Source: Burhinus oedicnemus
Lineage: Eukaryota > Chordata > Aves > Charadriiformes > Burhinidae
Reading direction: 5' to 3'
Assembly (NCBI GenBank): GCA_008921705.1
Contig: VFFE01007724.1
Location: 2,796,127 to 2,860,126 of the forward strand
DNA: 64,000 bases
Shown: positions 25,201-36,540 of the stretch, in pieces
Numbering within the stretch: position 1 is the first letter of the stretch
How the letters are laid out: the number at the start of each line of letters is the position of its first letter
The notes under the pieces: model-generated
Database searches by the model: none
The model's input: only the letters and a program-made list of their open reading frames with translations
Told to the model about the DNA's origin: nothing
Made by a program: the position numbers and the translations under genes

Positions 25201-28200
25201 CCAGATGAAACCGATTGGAAGGCTGCAAATGAGATATGTAATTTTTATTAAAAGAGATACAGCAATTTTCCCTATGGTAAGGTCAGCAGATGAAAAAGGA
25301 CTATGTGCAAAGTTTTTAGAAATAGAATGTATTATTTAGAACAGTCCCTCCTTTTAATTTTCTAGTCTCTGAATGAGAGTGGAACTTTAATTACACATTT
25401 GCTTCTTTCAGTGAAGACTTCTCTCTTGCCTCAGTTGTTTTTGGGGGTTTTTTTGTGGTTTTTTTTTTTTTTAACCTTAGCTCGTTTTGGTAGTCTTTAA
25501 GCTCCCCTGCAGTCCTGTTGACTTTGTGCCTACTTAAGTAAGCACTAATGAATCTGCATAAAGATTATTGAATCAGGCTGAAGGCCAATTATGAATATAT
25601 ACTAAAACATGTATAAATGGACATAAAGGCTGTTTTTACATAAATCAGTGACTTTTTAAATTATTTGAATGAGTTGTATATTGAGTAATTTGTTGGCAAG
25701 CTCATATCATTACTGCTTGAAATCATATCTCCGTTTCAAAATCTATTCCTGTATATGTAGGTCATCATAGCAGTTTCAAAGAAATTGTGTTTATATGGTC
25801 CTGTTTAATGTGACTTAGATAAAACAGTGCATTGGTGGCACCGTCCTCTGTCCTGATTGAAGACTGAGAAAAGATAATGTCAGTGGATCTAAAGGTCACA
25901 AGGGTACTAAGAAAGGATTAGTCAGAGATCTGATCAGCTGATTTTCTTTGGCTGGCCAACACAGCCTTTCTCCAGTGCTGAGATAGGTCCCTCTAGAAAA
26001 AAGATGTGCCTGAGCTCTTTATATTCAGTGATGTGGTCGGAATTTAATGAGAAAAAAGGGCGTTAATTATACCAGAACTAATGGCATCTTTTCCTTTATT
26101 TTCTGTTTATAAGTTTAAATATCTTAGCTTTAGTCAGAAAGCAAGCCAAGACTTTCTCCACCTTACTCCAAGCTCCCTTGCTGCCATGCTGTCCTCTGTC
26201 TTTCTTGCTCAAAACTTTGAACTGATGCACCTTTGCAAAGAAGGAGAATTTAAAGTGCTAAACTGGATCCTGTTTGAGATATTCAATTAGAAGTGCCTCA
26301 GCTACAAACAAACACCCATAGTGTTTGACAAACAGCTGCGATTACTTTGATTGTACCAAGCTACAGTGACCACTTTGGTTTCCCAGGTTAGTCCTGCAAG
26401 AATGATTCAGATGATGCCAAAGAAGGAATGGGAAGAAGTGTCTGAAGAACGAAATGGAAGTCAGCAAGGAGGAAACTACTAAAGAGGAAAGAAGGAAGAT
26501 TATCACAGGCATGTTTGTGAGAGAGGGTCCAGTGCTGGCAGAGCGCCTACTGGTTGCTAAAATAAAAGCTAGTTTTGGAGTGGTAGAACAGGCCAAACAG
26601 ATTCATCTTCAGTCCGCTTTCTGGCTGAAGTTAATTTCTGTATGCAAAATTTCTTCTTTCTTGCTTCCGTGTCTGATCACTAATATTATAATTTAATTTC
26701 TTTCTGAAACTTTAGTAACTCAGCCGTAATTCTTCTGCAGCGCTTCACCAGAAGCAGGGTATCACTTCTTGGAGGCTACCTAAACTGGCTGACTATGTCC
26801 TTCATGCAACAAAGAATCAAAATCAGTGAATTGCGCAAATTTGCTGCACTGAAGGGAATAATCAGCCATTATGGATCCTGCTGGGTTGGCTAACCTTAGG
26901 CTTCTGCAGATATGCACCCCCAAAATTGCATGAGACATTCAGGTCAGAGGCTCAGGCTACAGCTGTGGAAGGAGTTATTAGAGATGCTTGGTGGAAAAAT
27001 GCTTAACATCAGTTACTCCATAGGAAGTTGAAGTCCTCTCAAAATATAACTGTCTCTTACATGAAGAAGAATCTATATAGAAAATAATAAAATAGGGACT
27101 TTTTTTGGTAATCTGGAGAGATTATACTAGTGTATATTTTATATTTTCAATATATTACACAGTCAAACTTTGTATAATTCACCAAGGACATTATAGCAAT
27201 GTTTTACAGGCTAAACTCCTCTCAGGACTAAACAGGTACAGTTTCATCAAAGGTGACACATCGTGCCCATTTCTTGTCTGGTTGCATTATGGAGAGGAAG
27301 ATCTCATTTAACGCAAGTTCTACCCTTCTATAATGTCCATGGATGAGGATAGAGTGCTGTATTGGACATCAAATCAGAAATATCTGCAATCCCTGGCTTT
27401 TAATTTAAGAATGTGTCTCCTGCAGACCTACTTACAACTGATCCTTTGAGATCTGTGGGAATGTGAGTAGATGAAGATGTTATAAAAATTAAATAGCCTC
27501 AGTTTACCCTCAGCTAGGCTGTGAGGTGTGAAAGATATCTCAAAATTTGAGGGTAAATAGGTTCAATTTCCACCATTTTGCATATAGTCTTTGAATGTTG
27601 CCAGCTGTATGTAGTGCCACCACATGATTATATTAAATTCAGTCTACTCTGAGGGGTGTTTAAGGGAGCTGCTAAACTACTATTAATATCTCAGTGGACC
27701 TGCTGTGCAATTTAGGGATGACAGTAATTTTGTAGTTGGTCAAATATTTAACATAGGGTTCAGGTATTGTGTAAATTAGTATTCTCTGCCATGATAAAAT
27801 CAACTTATTAGAATACAAATGGGTTTATTGTGACAGTATCATTCTTCCCGGTTCATATTTTTCTGCATCACAGTACAGAAACGTGCTTTGCTAGCTTAAG
27901 AGTTCTTTTTTGAAGAATCCTAGGGAGAAATTAATAGAGAACATGAACTCTGTCCTTTGAGGTGTATTAATTTGGCCAGATTGGAAGACCTAGTAAGTAT
28001 TTGATCTCAGGATGCATAAGGTGTAATATAACTAGTGGCATCAGTTCCATCCCTGATCTCTGGGATGGAACAGAAAAATCTGTTTACAAAACTAGTTAAT
28101 TGAATATGCACTGTAAAAACTTTTTGGATTTTTTTATCAACAACATTACCAGTAATAAATGAAAGTGTATCTGTTTAAAATTGAACATTCATTAAAAAAA

Positions 28201-29149
28201 AGGAAAGTCTGTATTCAAAATGAAGTATGTAAAACCAGTCAGTTGTTCATTAAAGCTAAATGATAATTCACATTGAAACACCTACCCATCCCCTCACCAA
28301 AGAACTAAAATATTTCCACGCATATTATGTGCATTATCCTAAGTGATCACTGTTGCTTGACTGCATCCCCTAGTACATGCAGTGACAATGCCATGCAATG
28401 TAATCATCAAGTAATTAAAGGCAGCATTATACAGTTAGGTACCTCTTAGAATTTCAGCTGTAAAATATGTGAGTCAAACGTAGTGTGACAGGCTACAGTG
28501 AACACCAAAATACCCCATTTCTCATAAAATCTCACAAACAAAAAGCTTTAAAGAATATCATGTGAGTCTTGTTCCATTGTGATTAGAGATAAAACCAAGG
28601 AAAGCCGATTGGTTTTGTCAATCTATTAGTCTAAAACAAAAAAAATAGCATTTAAGCTACCTTCCCATAGATCAGGTTATCATGAGCGGTGACTTTTCCA
28701 CACACGCTTTATCTATGTAAGGATGTTCCCGTAAGCTACAAGTGTTTTCTTCGTGTTTGTGCCAAATTGCATGACTGTGCTTAACAAACTGAGGTCATTC
28801 ATGCCACAGTTGTTACAAGCTATTAAAACTCAGAGTGAAATACTAAGGGCGTTCATTTTGTAATTGGCAGAAATACCATGGGCTGGTAAGTACTGGTGAT
28901 TGTCAGCAGCTAAAAAGAAAAGAAAAAGCTTGGGGCTTTAATGTATGTAAAGAACAGGTATATCAATAATGTAGAGTTAATTTAGCTAAATGTACATTTT
29001 AATACCAAAATATTGGAGGGAAGAACACATGTCAGAGAATTCTTGACCATTCCTTGCAGTTTCATAAAATGAACTGGCTAATAAGCAAGAGGAAACCATA
29101 AAATTATTACCCTTCTTTTCTTTTCACCAAATACTGAGTGATCTCTTTA
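22249..29149. other. Unique non-coding stretch
   Basis: Very AT-rich in places, and open frames are short and few. A T/G-rich run lies at about 25437-25473. A duplication of AGATATCTTCT occurs at about 24578-24604. The 80-84-codon frames on both strands at 26342-26696 overlap each other and lack motifs. No mobile element was recognised. Confidence 0.5.
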
Positions 29150-29960
29150 GTGGACTAATCATTCCCGACTGTGATTTTTGAAATGGCAGGATAAATTGCA
29201 CAGCTGAAGTTAATGAAGAGCTCTGAGATTTGACAAATTTATTTCCTCTGACAAATACCAAATGTTTATAGGGCTTGCTTTGGTTTCAAGCCATTACAGG
29301 TGCAGCAGAGATAGAGGAATAACTTCACTTAAAAATGATGAGTTTGCCAGGGAATAACACAATCATCCTGTCAATCAGAAATATATTTCCTTTCAAGCAC
29401 AGTAATTAAATAAGCAATAGTATTATTAAGTTGACAGATAAGAAATACAAAAATAGGAACGGAAACTTCTCAGGAAGGGAGAGAAAGCGGGAGGTTAAGA
29501 CCTGGGCTACGGTCTAGAAGAGGTTTGTAATTGCATTGTTGTCTGGGTGTTGACTGGCTGATTGAGCAGCCTTGGAGGTGTCCACAAGCTGTCAGGCCAG
29601 GGAATTGGAGTTAATGGACAGCTAATATCGTGATTGAATGGTAAAAGTGGAGCCTGATCTCTTTGAGGATGGAAAATCAATAGTCTATTAGATTTGTCAA
29701 GATGACAGGGGGAGAAAAAAGTGAAACTCTGCTGTATTTGCTTGCATTACCAGGGCTGCTCTAATTAAGCACCCACCTCGAGATGGAGGGGAACCTGGAG
29801 AATTGAAGTAGTAATGAGATTCAGGCTTGAAGTAAATGAAGTAACTGCAGCATAAGGCATGCTGACAGACAATTAAACCTCTTTATCAATGCCGCTTCTT
29901 TCCAGAAATAAAATCTCATATGGCAGCTATAAAATAAGCCTGAGCCTCGTATGATCATAA
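29150..29960. promoter_or_regulatory. Candidate conserved regulatory block (homeodomain/PBX-PREP sites)
   Basis: This block has no long open frame and no repeat, but has a dense set of transcription-factor words. The minus strand carries TGATTGACAG at 29368-29377, the composite PBX-PREP/MEIS site known from the literature. TAATTA-type homeodomain cores lie at 29403-29408 and 29762-29768, with AATTAAA at 29871-29877. The surrounding sequence is complex and balanced (for example 29640-29960), unlike the degraded AT-rich flanks. It could be an enhancer of a developmental gene. The claim rests on motif content only, and chance occurrence is possible. Confidence 0.3.
29368..29377 (-). promoter_or_regulatory. 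PBX-PREP/MEIS composite site (TGATTGACAG)
   Basis: An exact TGATTGACAG on the minus strand (CTGTCAATCA on +). A given 10-mer is expected about 0.1 times in this window on both strands together, so an exact hit is mildly notable. Confidence 0.45.
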
Positions 29961-32900
29961 ATCTTACTGCAGCTTGTCGTTGTGTGCATTATTGTTCAAG
30001 TTGTTTTGGAGTTGTTTTCACAAAAATTGTAGATGCATTGGCTAACGCTGAGCTTTACTAAGTGTAAGTTTCTGCTCCTATGAGTACGTGTCTTGCCTAG
30101 AATTACTCTGCATCAAACCTGTGCTCTTTCACTATTAACTACTGATATCCAACATGACTCTCCCAGCTTGCTGATAGCACGGAGTATCTGGGTACATGCC
30201 ACCCAGTTCAGTGGCACAAGATACCTCTCATTCTTTTCCTTTTGCTTCTTGCCATCAGGAGGTAACCAATCTGCCTAATTCAATCAACATGCACATATCT
30301 CATCCAAACCTGACAGCAGATGTAATGCTTCTGACATTGGGCATGTTAAGAATGAGCCCACATTCACCAGAGTTCAGCACCGCACGAAATTGCTGATTTA
30401 GATTAAACCTGAAATTCTCCAGGGCTTCCGATGGCTCACACCCATACAAAAGTATAGGGTTATTATTTCTATTATCTCTTTCCTATTCAGTGAGGTTGAG
30501 CAAGTGAAGGGTTTTGGGCTCAAGATTTCTTGTGGGAGAATGTTTTACTTTTGCAATAAGCAGTGGCAGCAAAGGTGTGCCTTTCTTCTCCCAGCGTTTA
30601 AGCTGACCACTGCTGGATGATCACGCGAGTGTTCGGAGACCGCTGTGCTTTGCTTTGCATCATTTTTCAGCAGGCAGCTTTATGGGGGAAGAAATTCTTT
30701 TACCTTGCAGCCCTGCTTTGCTCCATACCTGAAGTGATTGCTATTCACTGTAGTAAATTGAAGCCAATCTCTTGCGTGCTCTGTTTCTTAGAGGCAGAAG
30801 GCAGTAGGCTTTATAGAAAGTTAACTTGAAATTTGAAATTGAAAATATATAATTTGGGTTCTTAATAATTTTTGCCTGCCATTTTAATAAAGTTAATTGT
30901 AATATTAGTTGCTGAATGCTCCAAGTGACGAAGTCAAAAAAGGGTTCTACATACCCATATCCATGACTGTGAATTGACTTTAGATTTTTGAGAGAGTTTG
31001 CAACCACTTTACAAAACTTCTTTGATCAAGGAGAGTGGTTTTGTATTGAGTGATTGCTTCGTCAGGACTCTTCTAAGTGATAATCGATGCTGAATTCCAA
31101 AGTAGACTCAGAGGCAGGACCACACTGTTATTGCACTTTGTTGTATTTCTGTGAGTAGATGTTTCCATTAGATGTGTAGAACCAAGGAAACTTTCTACAT
31201 ATAAGGTCACTAGTGCCTTTGTTTTGGCTATTTTATTTGTTAGCCTGTTAAAATGAAAGGCAATTTATTCTACCATAGTCTATGTTTCTGTTATTATGTC
31301 TATAGAACAACATAGATTAGAATATGAATTTAAATAATTCTGTGTATCTAAAGAGTTATAGGAAGTGTGTTGTGACAGACCTATACATGAGCCAGCTGTT
31401 TCTTTCAGACATATATATGTATTCTTTGTAGCTGAATGTTCATTTTGTTGGCTTCCCTTCATTATGGATTCAGCTTGATCGGACATTGTTAAATTCATTT
31501 CTGCTGTTTACTATACCTTATTTGACTCTACCTCCATTAAAGATCCACTGGTTGCTCTTCATTTCATCTCATAATCCCTTCTGCTTTGATCATATTTATT
31601 TATTTAATTTACTTCCATTACTGCATTGGTTATACCAGGCTTAATATAAAGAAATTAAGTTTAAGACTATAGTTTCCGTCAGTCTGGACTTAATACAGCT
31701 TCAGGCATGGGGTAGTTGAAAGACCTTCACATTTTCTTCACAAGAAAATACTTCGTAATTTAATCCCATTTCTTTTATAAGGATTTTATTACAGATTATG
31801 CTTTAAAATTTATAACGTAAGTGTACATCATTTATGAAGAAAACCACCTAATATTCCAAATATGTATCGAGGATGTTTCTTGCACTATTCTATTTGTTTG
31901 TTTGGATTAGTAGATTAAATATATGACAAGGGACAGAGTAGTTTAAACTGAGTGCCTAATATGACCTGCCTATGCATTTGCTGTGGTTTGGAATAAAAAC
32001 AGATATGAGTACAATGACCTTGATTTAATCTCTGGATAATGTTTGTAGAGCATTAAAAGTTCACAAGTTGTCATTCATGATGATGAACTAATCAACTCGG
32101 AGGAGGATACAGAGCAAGTGCCCGAGTCTGAAAGTGTTTGACATTTTCTGGTGTGTTGTGAATGTCTCACTGAGGGGGCTGGACCCACTGGGAATCGAAT
32201 GCTCTAAGACACTCTTTGGCACTGGTCAGGTCTTAAACTAGCACACATTTAAGTTCAGGTGTTACTGCAGAGTTTTGTAATATAGGTTGGAAACTGCTAA
32301 CTCGTGTTCTCTTTTGACAGGAACTGGTCAGTACATTGTTGCCACGTCATTTGAAACATAAAATTAGAATTTGGCATAGCGTAGGCTTAGATATTTTTTT
32401 TGGTTACAGAATCAAGGTTCATTATCAGTCTGAGTGAATACCTTCTCTAAAGAAATAGATTTGGAGCCTGCAGTGGCATCAGCTGAGCTTGGTAAGAGAG
32501 CCTGTGGTCTCTAAAGGGGCAAAAATGTTGAACAGTACGATAGTAAGTGTGACTCCCCATAGAAAGCATAGGACAAACACGCAATTAGGTATTCTTCAGT
32601 CTAAATGTGCAGAAATACAAAATAAATCAAGGACCTTACCCAAGTACCGTAGTTCCCTGAAATTATTACATTGAAGTTATGGCAATGTATTTATGCAATA
32701 TAAATGCGCACACATTCTAAGAACTTAACGGATTAGCTTTCCCTACAGGTGGCAAGACTCAGGATATTTTTTAAAATAATGGATAGAGTTAATACAGAAG
32801 CCAGAGACCCTCACTGACGGCAGCACCGATAGCCTGGCAGCAGCTACCTCTTATTTATACCAAGATGACTGCAGCTTTGGTTTTTTTGCTTATCTTAGTT

Positions 32901-35900
32901 TGGCACTTAAGAACTTCGGGGGCGGGGGGTGGGGGGAGAAGACTCCCTGATACATTCTTGTTGCTGTTGGTAAAATACATCTATTTCAAATGGAATACTG
33001 ATTTTTGACAGTCGGGCTGAAATCTGATCCATTGAAATACATATATCATTGTAGGCTAGTGCAAATGTGGCTTTATAAATCATTCTTTTGACATACTGGC
33101 GTTTCAGTGATATTTCTTAATGTTCTAGTTTTCAATGTATGCTGTTCAGAATTCAGTAGTGCTGTGGCAGAGTAACTGTATTAGTGCTTAGCAGGAATGC
33201 AGGAAAGTGGACTTTTCATTGCACTGGTAACTTAAAGTAGCTAATACTCAGTCTTTGTTTAGGTAGCACCTTCAATATAAGAAGAATTAAGATAATATTG
33301 CAGAACTTCTGACTTTTGCTTTTAAAATACTTTTAAAATAATTTTGGCTTTTATCAACCAGAATTCCTTTGACCATCTTCAGTAAGATACTTTGGATTTT
33401 GTCTTCACTTGGAACTGACTTCTTAGAAAAGAATTTTATAATCTAATATTCCAACAGCGATAAATGTGAACAAATTTATGAAAGAAGGCATATGGTTTTT
33501 AAATGCCATGAAATTTTGGGTAAAATTGTATTGTAAACACAATGCAGCTGTAAGTGATCATTCTATAATTTTACAAATCAGAACAGGTATGAAATAAAAG
33601 GTTTTTCACTTCAAGTACTGGTCATTTCAGAACTGGGTTTTACTTCAGATTTTCTAGCGATTCTCCCTTAAGTCTTAGGTACGCCGTTCCTAAGGCTAAC
33701 CGGCACTACGTGAAGGTATGATACAGTTTAAACCAAAGGCCATTTAAGCAGGCAAAAGTCTTTCCACTTGCTTCACTGCATTTCAAACAATGTCCGTGGC
33801 TTTTAGTTTCTGTCTCTGTTCTTCCTAATACCTGGGAATGTGTTCCTTTATGCACTTGTATTTTTTTTGCCCCAAACCCTAGATCATTAGGTTCGATTGA
33901 CATTTAAAAAGTCCTGATTTTAGATTTAAATCTGAGAGCTACTGATGAGTGCAGGTCAGTTTTGGTTGTAAATAATGCCAAGCTTTTCCATTTCCAGTAT
34001 TTGAAAGAAGTGAAGTAGTAAAAAAGATCAGGCTATGAGTGACAACTTAAAACCTTACTCACTAGACTGAAAAGGTTATAAAGTTACAATTTAATGTGTA
34101 CATACTCCAAAATTTTAAAGCAGTGTATAGATAATTCTCGTAGCTCCATAAATACTTAAGTGAGCTCTTCAGGCCTATTTTTCTGATGCTACATTCATTC
34201 CAACTATAAATTTAAACTAGACTGTGTCAAAGGAACAATTACAGTTCGTCACAAAAAGGAAAATTTAAACCCATGTCCTTTTCTTTATAAATTATTAGAC
34301 ATATAAAATGTGTTATTTTCCCCTTAAATTTTAAATTCATTTAATGTCAAGTTCACTGCCATCTGGATACACGGTTTTATGTGCTTCTCAAGGAGGACTT
34401 ACTCAGCTAATTTTTGCTTCAGTTCAAGCAAAAAATCTTTTTAAAAGAAGTTCTCAGGATTTGCAGAGAGAGGCATCTTGAGCATGCTGACCAATTTCTG
34501 TTTAGGATCATAAATCACATTCCATTAGGCATATTAGAAAACAAATTGTTCTTTTCAGAATATACTTTATGGAATATTAGACATGATGCAGCATAATGGA
34601 GCTAAATCTTCAGTGAATATATTTTGTGTAAAAGGGATCCAATTTGTGTTTAAGGTAGAAAGTTAACATTCTCTTTACACAGTGCATACTGCAATGCAAT
34701 TTATTAGCATTGCGTTCATAGGGACTGGAATTTTTCCAGCTGCATTCAGTTGAGATTATCTGACCTTGGATTTGGGTTCAGACAGTACATTCTCCCCAGT
34801 TTTTTGAGTGCATTTATATAGTCTATACATTTTAAATGGAGAATATTGATTTGTATAGGTTGTGAAAAGAATATCTAAAAGCAGTTTACCACATATGCTA
34901 AAGAAATGGAAATAGATAATTTCACTTCTTTCGCAAAGACTCAGCTTCTTTTGATACTGCAAATGCTCATGTTATCTTTAGTATGTAGCCTTAATGAATG
35001 CTTTATCTTTGGCAGTAATGTGCAGAGCGTAAGTGGTATTGGCCTTGGAGGGCTTTTTGACTTAATTTGCTGGATGCGAAGCCTCTGTTTCCAATAATTT
35101 ATTATGTTTCAAAACTATCTCTGGGAATATAAAATGTGCACCTTGAGGCTAGCTTTTATTTATTTCCAATCAATTTTTGAAGCTGTGCTATTTTCTGGCA
35201 TGAAAAAGTAGATATCAGTCCACCTTTTTTTTGCCCCTCCCCATTATCCTTAATATTTAAAGCGTGAATAAAATCAATATGATCATATATTGATTTGTAT
35301 AACATCTTTTGTATGCTTCAAAGTGCATAGCAGAATTAGAAATCACGTTAAACTCCAAAAATAATTTGATGGCAGATTACGTTAAGTATTTAATCACTCC
35401 AAAAAAACCAACCCCAACAAATGCCTCAGCTGAATCTCTCATACCAAAATTGATTCTCTTGCACTGGATTTCAGACTTTGTAAAGCATTAAAGAGCTTAA
35501 CTAGTAAATTAGAAGACAAGGTAACTGCAATGTAGATAAATTAACATTGCTCAGAGAATTTTAACCAGATTTTTGCCTGATTATTTATTCTCTACTATGT
35601 AGTAAAAATGAGCAAAAGCAACTCCATGGAAATACAGGATTTTGAATGGGATTGTCTTTGTGTAACCAGGAGCAAAGGGTGCATATCTGTGTTTATTTGT
35701 ATCTCATATTTAAGTTGCAAGGTATTTTGGCAGGGTTTGTCATTTGTTAGGCATTTCTTCACTGCATGGTCTAAGAGGATCATTGTCTTGGTTGGGAACC
35801 CGCCTCCCTCAGTTGGGACATCAAAAATAAAGGAAAGGAGCATAAAGTCTCTGTAAATATAAGAGCTTCAAATAGTTTTTACCTTGTTCATATTCCTGTG

Positions 35901-36120
35901 CAGTGAAAGCCCGTTCAAACACTCACCGTAGTTACTGGCTAGCTTTGGTCATTTTTCTACCCAGCTGGACAAATGGGGTAAAAACCCAGGTGAAAAAGCA
36001 ATGCTGTAAATCTCCTTTATCACTTCCTATGAAAGCTAAGCCTACAGCCCGCAAAACGTATGTGCTTTACTTCACATGCCTAAGTCATCCTCTTGAAATC
36101 GATGGGACCTCTGAGGGGCA
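29961..36120. other. Unique non-coding stretch with a weak exon candidate
   Basis: AT-rich, no recent mobile element. It contains a G-rich patch at 32919-32938 and the possible terminal exon at 32049-32141 (see findings). The remaining open frames of 60-93 codons are without motif. Confidence 0.45.
32919..32938 (+). repeat. G-rich tract, possible G-quadruplex
   Basis: Three G runs of five or six are separated by single bases. Only three runs of three or more are available, so a canonical four-run, three-tetrad quadruplex is not complete; a two-tetrad or intermolecular form is conceivable. Confidence 0.5.
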
Positions 36121-36540
36121 TAGATTTAAACGAGAGCATCGCTCCTTACAGGTCCTGGATCAAGATTTATGGATGCACGGTGTATGCTTCGCTGAGAGAT
36201 TTTGGCCACCAAAACATACGAGGATTCCTGGATTTAGGCCTCATGGCAGCGTGTCTAGCTTCTTTGTTCAGTGTGTGCAATACGCTCCTCGACAGAGAGG
36301 GTCGGGCAGGGGGGAGGCAGGGGATGCCGCCGCTCGGGAGTCCCGACGGTGCCCAGGAGGGCTGTGGGGAGACAGCAAAGAGGATGAGAGCGTGAAGACT
36401 GTGAGCGAGGAGAGAGCCTACAGCGCAGGAAAAACAGAGAGATGCTGAGCGGGGCTGGGAAGGTGCATTCCCCCCGCCAGGCCTCTGGGCGACAGGAAAT
36501 TTTGTCGGGAGCTTAGGGGCAGAGGGGTGCTTGCCACAGT
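36121..36540. other. CpG-rich patch, possible small CpG island
   Basis: I count 21 CpG dinucleotides in these 420 bases, 16 of them in 36241-36540, and the sequence is GC-rich from about 36290 to 36500. The rest of the window is AT-rich and CpG-poor. A 181-codon open frame (35903-36448, +) overlaps it, but its length is within chance for GC-rich sequence and I recognise no domain. It may be an orphan CpG island, an unrecognised promoter/first exon, or simply a GC-rich insertion. Confidence 0.4.

Noticed and set aside
26342..26696. Overlapping 80-84-codon frames on both strands
   Set aside because: Neither shows a domain, and both are within chance length. No supporting splice or poly(A) context.
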